From assembly GCA_934444365.1 (NCBI GenBank), contig CAKSCM010000012.1, positions 1 to 59,338 of the forward strand: 59,338 nucleotides of DNA, given 5' to 3'. Shown piece by piece: positions 17,605 through 26,541 of the stretch. Position numbers and translations under genes: made by a program. The stretch comes from an uncultured Eubacteriales bacterium (lineage in GTDB: Bacteria > Bacillota > Clostridia > Oscillospirales > Acutalibacteraceae). How positions within the stretch are numbered: the first letter of the stretch is position 1; each line of letters opens with the position of its first letter. The notes beneath the pieces were generated by a model, which saw only the letters and a program-made list of their open reading frames with translations, did no database searches and was not told where the DNA came from.

Positions 17605-19851
17605 ATGAAGCTTAATTTTCAGCTGCCTTCAGAGATAAAAAAAGTCCTGTCAGAGGCAACAGCCGAAAAAATCAGATACTGTGTGCCGTTTGATATCTCC
17701 CCCGACGGAGAGCTTTCCGAAAACGGCTTTACCGTAGTGACCGACCGGCATATTCTTACGGTTGACGGCAAAGGAATACTGCAAAACATTGCAATTGACA
17801 AAATCGACGATATCCGCGTGGAAAACGCCGTAAACTGCGGTATACTTATATGCTCGACAAAGGGCGAGGATCTTGTCTTAGCCAGATATTCCATGCATCA
17901 TGCCGTTCGCTACCCCTACATAGTAAGGGCGGTAAAAATGATCCGCTCGGGCGACAGCCATACGGTGGAAAGTCTCGAGCCGGAGCTCATCTGCGAAAAA
18001 TGCGGACACGCCATGCCGGGAACCGAATACTGTCCGAGGTGTCAGGGCTCAAGGCGGATGTTCCGCCGCATAGGAGCGCTCAGCAAGCCATATATTCCGG
18101 GCTTTATAGTTTTGTCGCTTGCGATGCTTTTGTCCACCGTTTTGACCTTGTGGCAGCAATCGGTACAAAAGGATTTTATTGACAACGTTCTGGTTACAAA
18201 CAACGGCGTCGGCTCGGTGTCTGACATTCCGAAATATATAATACTGCTTTGCATTGCCGTTTTCGGGCTTATTTCGATAAATATAGCCAAACGTATAATA
18301 AGCGTAAAGCTCGGCTCCAGAATAAGCAAAGAACTAAGAGCCAAGCTGTTCTTTAAAATACAGTCGCTGTCCCTTTCTTACCAGAACACAAGAAAACCGG
18401 GCGATCTTATGAACCGGGTAACCGGCGACACCATGCAGATAAGACGGTTTATCGAGGATGTATTCTCCAATGTTTTCACCGTTCTTATAACCCTTATAGG
18501 CGCGCTTATTATGATGTTCGTCATGGATATCCGCCTGACCCTAATAGCGCTTGCCCCCATTCCGTTTATACTTGTGTTAAATCGCATTTTCCGGCGCAAG
18601 ATCCACCGTATATTCCATAACCAGCGCCGCAAGGAGGACCGTATAAACAGCCGTTTGCAGGACGTTTTATCGGGAATAAGGGTGGTAAAATGCTTCGGCC
18701 GCGAACGCTTTGAGGCCGAACGCTTTTCAAACGATGCCGAGCAGTTCGCCGCAACCCAGGAATATGCCGAAAGCTTTTGGGCTAAATTCCAGCCGCTGCT
18801 CGGATTCCTTGCCGGTTTCGGCTCGTCGTTGGTACTGTACATAGGCGGTATAGATATAGTAAACGGTACCGGCTTTACCATAGGACAAATGAGCCAGTTT
18901 GTAGCCTACGCCGGAATGATATACTGGCCGCTCGGCTGGATGTCCAACATTCCGAGAATGATAATGAATATGACCGTATCCCTTTCGAGGATCGACGACA
19001 TAATGTCCCAGACCCCGGAAATAGCCGACTGCGAAAAGCCGGTTAAAAAGGAAATTGAGGGAAATGTCACCTTTAAGGACGTAACCTTCGGCTACAAGAA
19101 TTATGAGCCGGTGCTCGAGCACATAGATTTTGAGGTTAAAAAGGGCGAAATGATAGGCCTTGTAGGCGCCTCGGGCTCGGGAAAATCCACCATGATAAAC
19201 CTCATAATGCGGCTTTACGACTGCGATGAGGGCGAAATTCTTATAGACGGAACAGACATTAAAAAATACTCGGGAATATGTCTTCACTCTCAGATAGGCG
19301 TCGTATTGCAGGAGACCTTTTTGTTCGCCGACACAATAATGAACAACATACTTTTTTCAAAACCCGACGCTACCCGTGAAGAGGTTATAAAGGCGGCGAA
19401 AACGGCCGGCGCCCACGATTTTATATGCAAATTTCCCGACGGATACGATACCTTTGTCGGCGATTCCGGCTCAAAGCTTTCGGGCGGAGAGCGTCAACGA
19501 ATCGCAATCGCAAGGGCGGTTCTCGGCGATCCGAGGCTTTTAATTCTGGACGAAGCTACAAGCTCGCTTGACACTGAGAGCGAATTTTTCATTCAAAAGG
19601 GTCTCGAGCGTCTAAAAAAAGGACGTACGACCTTTGCCATTGCACACAGGCTTTCGACCCTTAAAGGAGCCGACCGACTGTTTGTAATCGACAACCATCA
19701 TATTGCCGAAACCGGCTCGCATGATGAGCTGCTTAAAAACAGCACGATATACCGCGGACTGGTTGAGGCTCAAAGCGAGCTTCACGCCGTCAAAGGGCCG
19801 GGCGGCCCACCTCCTCACGGCCCGGGAGGCCCTCCCCCGCCGCCGAGGTAA
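17605..19851 (+). CDS. Half-ABC exporter, second subunit, with zinc ribbon
   Basis: This 748-residue ABC exporter parallels the one at 14347. It has an N-terminal PH-like region of about 125 residues, a zinc ribbon (C130-x2-C133, C143-x2-C146), six membrane helices, and a nucleotide-binding domain with Walker A GASGSGKS near 522, LSGGERQR and LILDEATSSLD. The C-terminus ends in a Gly/Pro-rich tail. Both nucleotide-binding domains of the pair keep a Glu after the Walker B Asp, so neither site looks degenerate. RBS AGAGGA lies about 8 nt upstream. Confidence 0.9.
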   Translation: MKLNFQLPSEIKKVLSEATAEKIRYCVPFDISPDGELSENGFTVVTDRHILTVDGKGILQNIAIDKIDDIRVENAVNCGILICSTKGEDLVLARYSMHHAVRYPYIVRAVKMIRSGDSHTVESLEPELICEKCGHAMPGTEYCPRCQGSRRMFRRIGALSKPYIPGFIVLSLAMLLSTVLTLWQQSVQKDFIDNVLVTNNGVGSVSDIPKYIILLCIAVFGLISINIAKRIISVKLGSRISKELRAKLFFKIQSLSLSYQNTRKPGDLMNRVTGDTMQIRRFIEDVFSNVFTVLITLIGALIMMFVMDIRLTLIALAPIPFILVLNRIFRRKIHRIFHNQRRKEDRINSRLQDVLSGIRVVKCFGRERFEAERFSNDAEQFAATQEYAESFWAKFQPLLGFLAGFGSSLVLYIGGIDIVNGTGFTIGQMSQFVAYAGMIYWPLGWMSNIPRMIMNMTVSLSRIDDIMSQTPEIADCEKPVKKEIEGNVTFKDVTFGYKNYEPVLEHIDFEVKKGEMIGLVGASGSGKSTMINLIMRLYDCDEGEILIDGTDIKKYSGICLHSQIGVVLQETFLFADTIMNNILFSKPDATREEVIKAAKTAGAHDFICKFPDGYDTFVGDSGSKLSGGERQRIAIARAVLGDPRLLILDEATSSLDTESEFFIQKGLERLKKGRTTFAIAHRLSTLKGADRLFVIDNHHIAETGSHDELLKNSTIYRGLVEAQSELHAVKGPGGPPPHGPGGPPPPPR

Positions 19852-20320
19852 ACGCTCCGAAAAAGGCCGAGCGCCTCAGGCGGCAAAGCTTGAAAAAACC
19901 TCCTCCGCCGGAGTAAAAATTAAAAATTCAAAGAATTCCGGCAAACCGTCTCGGTGATGTCACCGAATTTGCCGCCGCCCAAACAAAAATATCAAACGAC
20001 ATCCGCCGGCCGGTGGTAAACCCTTTACCGCCGAGATAAAAGCGGATGAAACCGACAAAAACCAAAAACTTATAAAAACCAAAAACTATAATCCGACACC
20101 TGCCCGGCATTGCTTTATATGCCGGGCAAAATTCTTGACACACCGGATAAAACTGACCGAAAAAGCTTTTTAAAGCCTTATGTTTTCCCTTTGCATTTAA
20201 ACACAATTTTCTCGCTATACACGACATATAAACCGGTACAATATGGTTTTAACTAAATTATGTCGGTCTGTTTGGTGCATTTTAACTATTTATTGCGAAA
20301 AATAAGCTTTTTATTCTGTA
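19852..20320. other. Long intergenic stretch with two hairpins
   Basis: No gene is supported. It holds a compound hairpin at 19940-19973 (GGCAAA/TTTGCC enclosing TCGGTGA/TCACCGA) and a 10-bp perfect hairpin TGCCCGGCAT/ATGCCGGGCA at 20101-20128 followed by AAATTCTT. Either could end the exporter transcript, but neither has a strong T-run. Confidence 0.55.
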
Positions 20321-20349
20321 TTGCTAAAAACATATTAAAGTGGTATACT
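20321..20349 (+). promoter_or_regulatory. metNIQ promoter
   Basis: TTGCTA (20321-20326), a 17-nt spacer and TATACT (20344-20349). The leader is only about 40 nt, so there is no room for a SAM riboswitch or T-box. Confidence 0.65.
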
Positions 20350-20393
20350 TACTATACAAAACAAATTCGACCTGATTAAAGGAGGTGCTAATT

Positions 20394-21413
20394 GTGGACG
20401 AGATAATCAAGATAACAGGACTCAAAAAGACCTTTACAAGCCGCTCGGGCGAGGTTGACGCTCTTGACGACATAAACCTGACCGTCAATAAAGGCGATAT
20501 CTTCGGAATAATCGGACTCAGCGGCGCCGGAAAAAGCACCCTTGTAAGGTGTATGAATTTGCTTGAAAGGCCGACATCGGGCAGCGTTGTTTTCGGAGGA
20601 AAAGAGCTTTCCTCCATGAAACGCGACGAGCTGCTTGAGACAAGACGTTCCATAGGAATGATCTTTCAGGGCTTCAATCTTCTTTCACAGCGCACGGCGC
20701 TTAAAAATGTGTGTTTTCCGCTTGAAATCGCCCATACCGACAGAGCCGCCGCCGAAAAAAGAGCGAGGGAGCTTTTATCGCTTGTAGGACTTTCCGACCG
20801 GGCCGACAATTATCCGTCCCAGCTTTCAGGAGGACAAAAACAGCGCGTCGCCATAGCCAGAGCGCTCGCCACCGAGCCAAAGGTTCTTCTTTGCGACGAA
20901 GCAACCAGCGCCCTTGACCCAAACACCACCGAACAGATACTTGCCCTGCTTAAGGAAATAAATAAGAAGCTCGGCGTTACTATAGTAGTCATAACCCACG
21001 AAATGCGCGTTATTGAGCGCATTTGCAACCGTGTAGCCGTTATAGATGCCGGAAAAATTGTCGAACAGGGCGACGTATCCGACATATTTACAAATCCCCG
21101 CTGTGACATCACGCGTGAACTGGTTCTTCCCCACAGCGCCGACAAAGGAACGGTTGAGCGAATGTGCGGCAGGCACTGCCTGCGCATAGTTTTTGACGGG
21201 AATTCATCATTTGAACCCATAATATCAAACATGACCCTTGAATGCAAAACGCCGGTCAATATTCTGTTTGCCGACACGCGCGACATAGACGGAAAGGCCT
21301 TCGGTCAGATGCTTATTCAGCTGCCCGAGGATGAAGCGGCCGTCGAGAGAATAACCGCGTTTTTGAAGTCAAGATCAATCGCTTACAGGGAGGAGCTGTC
21401 CGATGTTCACTAA
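20394..21413 (+). CDS. metN: Methionine ABC transporter ATP-binding protein MetN
   Basis: This 339-residue MetN ATPase energises methionine import. It shows Walker A GLSGAGKS near residue 41, LSGGQKQR, Walker B VLLCDEATSALDP, and the C-terminal NIL regulatory domain (about 265-339) that binds methionine in this family. I placed the start at GTG 20394 with GGAGG 8 nt upstream; the earlier GTG overlaps that site. It overlaps metI by 11 nt, indicating coupling. Confidence 0.95.
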   Translation: MDEIIKITGLKKTFTSRSGEVDALDDINLTVNKGDIFGIIGLSGAGKSTLVRCMNLLERPTSGSVVFGGKELSSMKRDELLETRRSIGMIFQGFNLLSQRTALKNVCFPLEIAHTDRAAAEKRARELLSLVGLSDRADNYPSQLSGGQKQRVAIARALATEPKVLLCDEATSALDPNTTEQILALLKEINKKLGVTIVVITHEMRVIERICNRVAVIDAGKIVEQGDVSDIFTNPRCDITRELVLPHSADKGTVERMCGRHCLRIVFDGNSSFEPIISNMTLECKTPVNILFADTRDIDGKAFGQMLIQLPEDEAAVERITAFLKSRSIAYREELSDVH

Positions 21414-22065
21414 AGAACTTTTGAACCTTCTTCTGGAGGGAACGCTTCAGACCCTTTACATGACCTTGGTTTCGACCGCAGCCGCTTATCTGATCGGCCT
21501 GCCGCTCGGAGTACTGCTGAACATAAGCGATAAGGACGGAATACGTCCCATGCCGGTGCTTAATAAAATACTGGGATTTATAGTGAACTTTTTACGTTCG
21601 GTTCCGTTTCTTATATTGCTGGTCTTCCTCATTCCGTTTACACGTATGATAGTCGGTACGACCATCGGCTCAACGGCGACCATCGTTCCGCTTATAGTTG
21701 CGGCGGCGCCCTTTGTTGCAAGAATGGTTGAATCATCGCTTAAAGAGGTCGACCCCGGCGTTATTGAGGCGGCACAGTCGATGGGAGCAAAGCCCATTCA
21801 GATAATAACCAAGGTGCTGCTTCCCGAAGCAAAGCCTTCGCTGCTTGTAGGAGCCGCAATAGCCGTTACAACCATTTTGGGTTATTCGGCAATGGCAGGC
21901 TTTGTCGGCGGCGGCGGACTCGGTACAATAGCCATAAACTACGGCTACTACCGTTACCAGAACAATATGATGATAGTAACCGTATTGCTGCTCGTCATAA
22001 TAGTTCAGGTCTTTCAGGAAATCGGCATGCTCATATCCAAAAAGAGCGATAAAAGAATAAAATAA
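21403..22065 (+). CDS. metI: Methionine ABC transporter permease MetI
   Basis: This 220-residue permease has five predicted membrane helices and the EAA-type coupling loop (EAAQSMGAKPIQIITKVLLPEA). Length and sequence match MetI. The start ATG at 21403 has GGGAGGAG upstream inside metN. Confidence 0.95.
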   Translation: MFTKELLNLLLEGTLQTLYMTLVSTAAAYLIGLPLGVLLNISDKDGIRPMPVLNKILGFIVNFLRSVPFLILLVFLIPFTRMIVGTTIGSTATIVPLIVAAAPFVARMVESSLKEVDPGVIEAAQSMGAKPIQIITKVLLPEAKPSLLVGAAIAVTTILGYSAMAGFVGGGGLGTIAINYGYYRYQNNMMIVTVLLLVIIVQVFQEIGMLISKKSDKRIK

Positions 22066-22128
22066 CAAAATAAAAATTTAAAAAATTACAGCATATAAAA
22101 ATGCATTATTGATCAAGGAGAGATAAAA

Positions 22129-22941
22129 ATGAAAAAAGTATTAGCACTCATTCTTGCAGCCGTTCTCGGTATTTCGGTACTTGCAGGCTGCGGCGAAAAA
22201 ACCGAAGATGATAAAACAATAACCGTCGGCGCGAGCGTTACTCCCCATGCCGAGATACTTGCAGCCGCCAAGGATGCCCTTGCTCAAAAGGGCTATGAGC
22301 TCAAGGTAGTAGAATACAACGACTACGTTCTTCCCAACAAGGATACCGAAAACGGCACTCTGGACGCAAACTTCTTCCAGCACAAGCCTTATCTTGATAA
22401 CTTCAACGAGAAAAACGGCACCCACATTGTTTCGGTTGCGGCGATACATTACGAGCCCTTCGGAATTTATCCCGGAAAGACCAAGACAATCGCCGACATT
22501 CCCGAGGGCGGAACGATTATAATCCCCAACGACGGCACCAACGAGGCAAGAGCCCTTATACTTCTCGAAAAGCAGGGACTTATAAAGCTTAAAGCGGGCG
22601 CAGGCTTTACCGCTACCGTTCTTGACATAGCCGAGAACCCCAAGAATCTCAAAATAAGCGAGCTTGAAGCGGCTCAGCTTGCCCGTTCTCTCCCCGATGT
22701 TGACCTGGCTGTTATAAACGGCAACTATGCACTCGCCGCCGGCCTTAACGTTACCAAGGATTCCATCGCCTCCGAAGACCCCAACTCCGAATCCGCCCAG
22801 ACCTATGCCAACATCATAGCAGTAAAAGAGGGCAACGAACAGTCCGAAAAGACCAAGGCTCTTATCGAGGCAGTAAAGAGCGATACCGTAAAGAAATTCA
22901 TCGAAGAAAAATACAGCGGCGCAGTAGTGGCAATATTCTGA
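22129..22941 (+). CDS. metQ: Methionine-binding lipoprotein MetQ
   Basis: This 270-residue solute-binding lipoprotein has a lipobox LAGC with the modified Cys at residue 21, followed by the NlpA/MetQ family pattern ITVGASVTPHAEIL and FFQHKPYLDNFN. It sits outside the membrane and delivers methionine to MetNI. RBS AAGGAG lies about 9 nt upstream, and a strong terminator follows. Confidence 0.96.
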   Translation: MKKVLALILAAVLGISVLAGCGEKTEDDKTITVGASVTPHAEILAAAKDALAQKGYELKVVEYNDYVLPNKDTENGTLDANFFQHKPYLDNFNEKNGTHIVSVAAIHYEPFGIYPGKTKTIADIPEGGTIIIPNDGTNEARALILLEKQGLIKLKAGAGFTATVLDIAENPKNLKISELEAAQLARSLPDVDLAVINGNYALAAGLNVTKDSIASEDPNSESAQTYANIIAVKEGNEQSEKTKALIEAVKSDTVKKFIEEKYSGAVVAIF

Positions 22942-22961
22942 TCGGCAAAAGCCTAAAATCA

Positions 22962-23004
22962 AAAAAGGAACGTTTTCGTTTAACCGAAAACGCTCCTTTT
23001 TATT
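22962..23004 (+). terminator. metNIQ terminator
   Basis: The near-perfect inverted repeat AAAAAGGA-CGTTTTCG/CGAAAACG-TCCTTTTT is followed by ATTTTA. Confidence 0.9.
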
Positions 23005-23106
23005 TTACCGTCAATATTGTTGCAATAAACAGCAAGCCTATGGTTGAATAAAGCTTTTTTACGATATACCATTATCAAAAAAGCACCGTTTAAGGATGTG
23101 GATGAT

Positions 23107-24525
23107 ATGGCCGAACTGACAAAATATTACCAAGGCGAAAAATGGGAAATAATATACGGTAAATACGCCGGACTCGAAAAACGGGCGGTAGAGCTTATGT
23201 ATATGACCTTAAAAAAATATGTCCCGTATATATGCGAGGTGACTGCTTCCCCTACCGACCGGACAAAACGGAAAATATTTATCGGAACAAAATCAAGCAA
23301 TAGGCTTATCGATGAAAAGCTTTCCGGCATTACATTCGCTAAAAACGAGATCTACTATAAGGTCACAAAGGATGAAATAATCATAAGCGGCTACGACGAC
23401 AGCGCCGTATATTACGCCGCATGCACCCTTGTTGACGATTTTATTCCCCGTGGAATGGACGCTCCGGCAAAACACATTTTTGAACTAATACCATTTATCG
23501 ACGACTTTAAAAATGAGGAATACCGACTTATCCCGTCGACCGACGATCGCGGACTCTGGACCTGGGGGCATGTTATATTCGACTATAAAAAATACATCGA
23601 AAACCTGGCCCGTTTAAAAATGAACAAGGTGATTGTGTGGAACGACTTTGCTCCGATAAACGCCGGAGAATTTGTCGAGTATGCCCACAGCTTCGGCGTT
23701 AAGGTAATATGGGGATATTCATGGGGCTGGAGTCAGAGCGTCGATTTTGACATATCGAGCGACGAACAGATGCGTGAATGGGGCGAAAAGGCTCTTAATA
23801 TCTACGAAAAGCAATATGCCGATACAAAGGCAGACGGCATTTATTTTCAAATGTTTACCGAAACCGCAAATACCGAGCAAAACGGTGTCAGCATTGCAAA
23901 AGCAGCCGTTAAATGGACAAATTATATAAGCGGAATAATACTGGAAAAATATCCGGATTTGCATATAGAATTCGGCCTTCATGCAATGTCGGTCGCATCC
24001 AAGCTTGAAACAATCGCAAAGACCGATAAGAGGGTAAGCATTGTCTGGGAGGACTGCGGAGACATTCCTTATTCCTACCGCGCCGAGGCAAACGACGGCA
24101 AGGGCAACACCTTAAAATTCACCGAAAAAATTTCCTCTCTCAGAGAGGGGAATAATTGCGGAGCCGTAATGAAGTCGGCCAGCTGGCTTAATTGGGGGCT
24201 TTTCGCCCCTCAGACCGGCCCGTATATTATGGGACTTAGCGATGAAGAAGAGATCCGCGAAAAGCTCAAAATGCGCACCGACGCCATGCGTTATCAGGAA
24301 TATTATTGGCTGAAAAACGGAGAATCGGCTCTCGATATAATAAGATGTTTCATCAAAAACGCCCATGGCCGGGCGATAATGTCCCAGCTTGTCGAGGACG
24401 GATTGTTTGAACGCCGCGTACATCTGCCCGTAGCGCTTTTCGCCGAGATGTGCTTTAATTGCGATGTACCCTTCAGCGATATTTTCGCAAGGGTCTCAAC
24501 ACGTGATTATGTGAACCGAATTTAG
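23107..24525 (+). CDS. Putative TIM-barrel glycoside hydrolase-like protein
   Basis: This protein of about 472 residues has an N-terminal beta-hexosaminidase/glucuronidase-like domain (about 1-130, with KRKIFIGT and YYKVTKDEIIISGYDDSAVYYA) followed by a TIM-barrel-like region beginning RLIPSTDDRGLWTWG and N-KVIVWNDFAP. This order resembles GH20, GH67 and GH84-type enzymes, but I cannot assign a family or catalytic residues with confidence. There is no signal peptide, so it would act in the cytoplasm. The frame is open from a TTG at 23044; I prefer the ATG at 23107 with AAGGA 10 nt upstream. It is a single gene with its own terminator. Confidence 0.55.
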   Translation: MAELTKYYQGEKWEIIYGKYAGLEKRAVELMYMTLKKYVPYICEVTASPTDRTKRKIFIGTKSSNRLIDEKLSGITFAKNEIYYKVTKDEIIISGYDDSAVYYAACTLVDDFIPRGMDAPAKHIFELIPFIDDFKNEEYRLIPSTDDRGLWTWGHVIFDYKKYIENLARLKMNKVIVWNDFAPINAGEFVEYAHSFGVKVIWGYSWGWSQSVDFDISSDEQMREWGEKALNIYEKQYADTKADGIYFQMFTETANTEQNGVSIAKAAVKWTNYISGIILEKYPDLHIEFGLHAMSVASKLETIAKTDKRVSIVWEDCGDIPYSYRAEANDGKGNTLKFTEKISSLREGNNCGAVMKSASWLNWGLFAPQTGPYIMGLSDEEEIREKLKMRTDAMRYQEYYWLKNGESALDIIRCFIKNAHGRAIMSQLVEDGLFERRVHLPVALFAEMCFNCDVPFSDIFARVSTRDYVNRI

Positions 24526-24549
24526 TTACTTTTAACCTAAATAAAACAA

Positions 24550-24620
24550 AAACCGATAGGGCTGACATGAGACTTAAAGCCAAGCGCTTTACATCTCACC
24601 CGATCGGTTTAATTTTTTTG
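24550..24620 (+). terminator. Terminator of the glycosidase-like gene
   Basis: Outer stem AAACCGAT-GGG/CCC-ATCGGTTT (24550 to 24610), with an inner AAAGC/GCTTT pair, is followed by AATTTTTTTG. Confidence 0.85.
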
Positions 24621-24770
24621 TTTTTGTCATTGTAACAAACAGTAATACCTATTCATCAGCCGAAAAACGAAGACCTTAGATCTTAGAGCCAAAACCTAAG
24701 AACGAGGGCCAAACGTCGAACCCCGAATCAGAAGTTCAAAAGCCGAATTTTCAAACAGTAAAAAACTGCA

Positions 24771-25382
24771 TTACCTCGGCAGATATCTTTTTATCGCCGG
24801 TCGAAGTGCTTTAGAAATATAGGCCGCTAAAAAGCAAAGTGCTATGTCGCCCGGCAAGGTTGTGAAAAGACACATCCCAAGCAGCGGCCACAGGGCTATT
24901 GTTTTCCCGAGATAAAAGGTGCTGACAGCCCAGAAATACGGTATTCCGACGGCATATATAACCGCAAGACCGCTCAGCGCCGCCAAAAACTGCCCGAAAT
25001 ACGAGCCCTCGCGAACACGCCTTGAGACTATTCCGCTTACAAACGCGCCTATAACAAACCCGATTATGTACCCGAAGCTCGGCCTTAAAACATAGCCTAT
25101 TCCCCCGCCCTGGGTAAAAACCGGAATACCTGCAAGTCCTATAATCATATAGATAAATGCGCTCATCCCCCCGAGGGCCGGACCGAGCAGCAGTCCGCCG
25201 AGCAGCACAAACATATCCTGCAATGTAAACGGCAGATTCGGGATCGGTATTTTTATAAAAGCACCGGCTGCAATAAGAGCCGTAAAAAGTCCGCAAAGCG
25301 TTATTCTCAGCGCCGACGGTTTTTTACCGTTTTTTCCGCTTGGGCTTTTCTTGTTCCTCTCAATATCCTTATCAATCTTCAT
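24771..25382 (-). CDS. bioY: Biotin transporter BioY
   Basis: This is an integral membrane protein of about 203 residues and the substrate-binding S component of a biotin ECF importer. It shows the BioY pattern: PIPNLPFTLQDMFVLL, the conserved GLAGIPVF region and RPSFGYIIGFVIGA. I placed the start at 25382 (MKIDKD) because GAGGAG lies about 6 nt upstream; the longer frame starts inside birA. It overlaps birA by 11 nt, so the two are translationally coupled and share the BirA-controlled promoter. Confidence 0.95.
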   Translation of the reverse strand: MKIDKDIERNKKSPSGKNGKKPSALRITLCGLFTALIAAGAFIKIPIPNLPFTLQDMFVLLGGLLLGPALGGMSAFIYMIIGLAGIPVFTQGGGIGYVLRPSFGYIIGFVIGAFVSGIVSRRVREGSYFGQFLAALSGLAVIYAVGIPYFWAVSTFYLGKTIALWPLLGMCLFTTLPGDIALCFLAAYISKALRPAIKRYLPR

Positions 25383-26385
25383 TTTTCTCCTCTTTTCCGG
25401 TGACGTCAATGCTTATCTCACCGCTCGAAAGGATCCTTTGCTCCCCGTTTTCGAGCCGAACCTTAAGCTCGCCCGAACGGTTCACATCCAGTGCCGTCGC
25501 CGTATATTCGCCAAGCGCACCTATCACGCGTATTTTTTTACCGAGAAAGAAAAGCCGCGAGCGATAGCTGTCCATAAATTTTCCGTCCCGATAGTTGTTA
25601 TAATAATCAAAAAACCTGTTGTAAAACCCGCCGGCTATACGGCAGCGTATATCCCCTCCGGGATTTTTGCCCCCGAAAACCGAACCGGCTTTTTTTGCTA
25701 TTTCGGAGGGGAATCCGCCAGGCGGATCGGTTACGTTTATACCAACTCCCACAACGGCAAAATCGAATCTTCCGTTTTCTACCGAAAGGGCACCTTCGCT
25801 GAGTATTCCGCATATTTTCCGGCCGTTCATATAAAGATCGTTAACCCATTTAATGCCGACCGGCTCACCGGAAACCTCCTCGATGCATTCGCTCGCCGCC
25901 GCCGCCGCAAGGCAGGTAAGCTTTACCGACTCTTCAAAGGAGAATTCCGGCCTTACAACCACGCTCATATATACGCCGCTTCCCTTGGGCGAGATAAAGC
26001 TCCTGCCCCGTCGCCCACGTCCGGCGTTTTGTTTTTCGGCCACGGCAAAATAGCCCTCACTGCATCCCGAGGCTGCCGCCTCTCGCGCGATATTGTTGGT
26101 CGAGTCGACAGTATCGAAAAAATGTATCTGTCCGAAATCACTCAGCTTATCTTTATCTATGTATTTCATTATTCCGTCTTTAGATAAAACATCGCTTTTT
26201 TCCTCGAGCTTATAGCCCTTGTTGGTCACCGAAGAAATAATATATCCGTCCTTTTTAAGCCGGGATATACACTTCCACACGGCATTACGGCTGACATTCA
26301 GCCTATCTGCCATAAACTGACCGGAAAGATATCCGCCCCTTGCATTTTCGAGCAGGCAAAGCACGCTGTTTTTAAGCATTTGCAT
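25372..26385 (-). CDS. birA: Bifunctional biotin ligase/repressor BirA
   Basis: This 337-residue protein has an N-terminal helix-turn-helix (about 1-60), the biotinyl-AMP loop GRGRRGR (122-128), KWVNDL (179-184) with the conserved lysine, and the small C-terminal domain (about 285-330). It attaches biotin to carboxylase subunits and, when loaded with biotinyl-AMP, represses transcription. The divergent region carries a perfect BirA-type operator overlapping its own -35 box, which indicates autoregulation. Confidence 0.97.
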   Translation of the reverse strand: MQMLKNSVLCLLENARGGYLSGQFMADRLNVSRNAVWKCISRLKKDGYIISSVTNKGYKLEEKSDVLSKDGIMKYIDKDKLSDFGQIHFFDTVDSTNNIAREAAASGCSEGYFAVAEKQNAGRGRRGRSFISPKGSGVYMSVVVRPEFSFEESVKLTCLAAAAASECIEEVSGEPVGIKWVNDLYMNGRKICGILSEGALSVENGRFDFAVVGVGINVTDPPGGFPSEIAKKAGSVFGGKNPGGDIRCRIAGGFYNRFFDYYNNYRDGKFMDSYRSRLFFLGKKIRVIGALGEYTATALDVNRSGELKVRLENGEQRILSSGEISIDVTGKEEKNED

Positions 26386-26409
26386 ACGTCCCTCTCTTCT
26401 TTTTACTTG

Positions 26410-26438
26410 AGTTTAAACGATAGCCGCGCAATTGTCAA
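26410..26438 (-). promoter_or_regulatory. birA-bioY promoter
   Basis: The minus strand has TTGACA (26433-26438), a 17-nt spacer and TAAACT (26410-26415). The -35 box lies inside the left arm of the BirA operator. Confidence 0.85.
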
Positions 26439-26465
26439 CCGTTAATAATGCTTTCGGTTGACAAT
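26431..26465. promoter_or_regulatory. BirA operator
   Basis: The perfect inverted repeat ATTGTCAACC-N15-GGTTGACAAT matches the BirA box architecture of Firmicutes. Flanking GATAG and CTATC add outer symmetry. Confidence 0.92.
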
Positions 26466-26479
26466 CTATCGATAAAAAC

Positions 26480-26508
26480 TTGCTAAATAACTTTATTTGT
26501 GATAAAAT
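26480..26508 (+). promoter_or_regulatory. Promoter of the acyl-activation operon
   Basis: TTGCTA (26480-26485), a 17-nt spacer and TAAAAT (26503-26508). The BirA operator lies 14 nt upstream of the -35 box. Confidence 0.55.
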
Positions 26509-26541
26509 AAATTAAATATCGTGCCTTAGGGGGTAATTATA

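Noticed and set aside
20228..20393. SAM riboswitch or T-box upstream of metNIQ
   Set aside because: The promoter leaves a leader of only about 40 nt, and no S-box or T-box motifs occur.
22141..22962. 273-codon minus frame opposite metQ
   Set aside because: It is a shadow of metQ, which has a lipobox, ribosome binding site and operon context.
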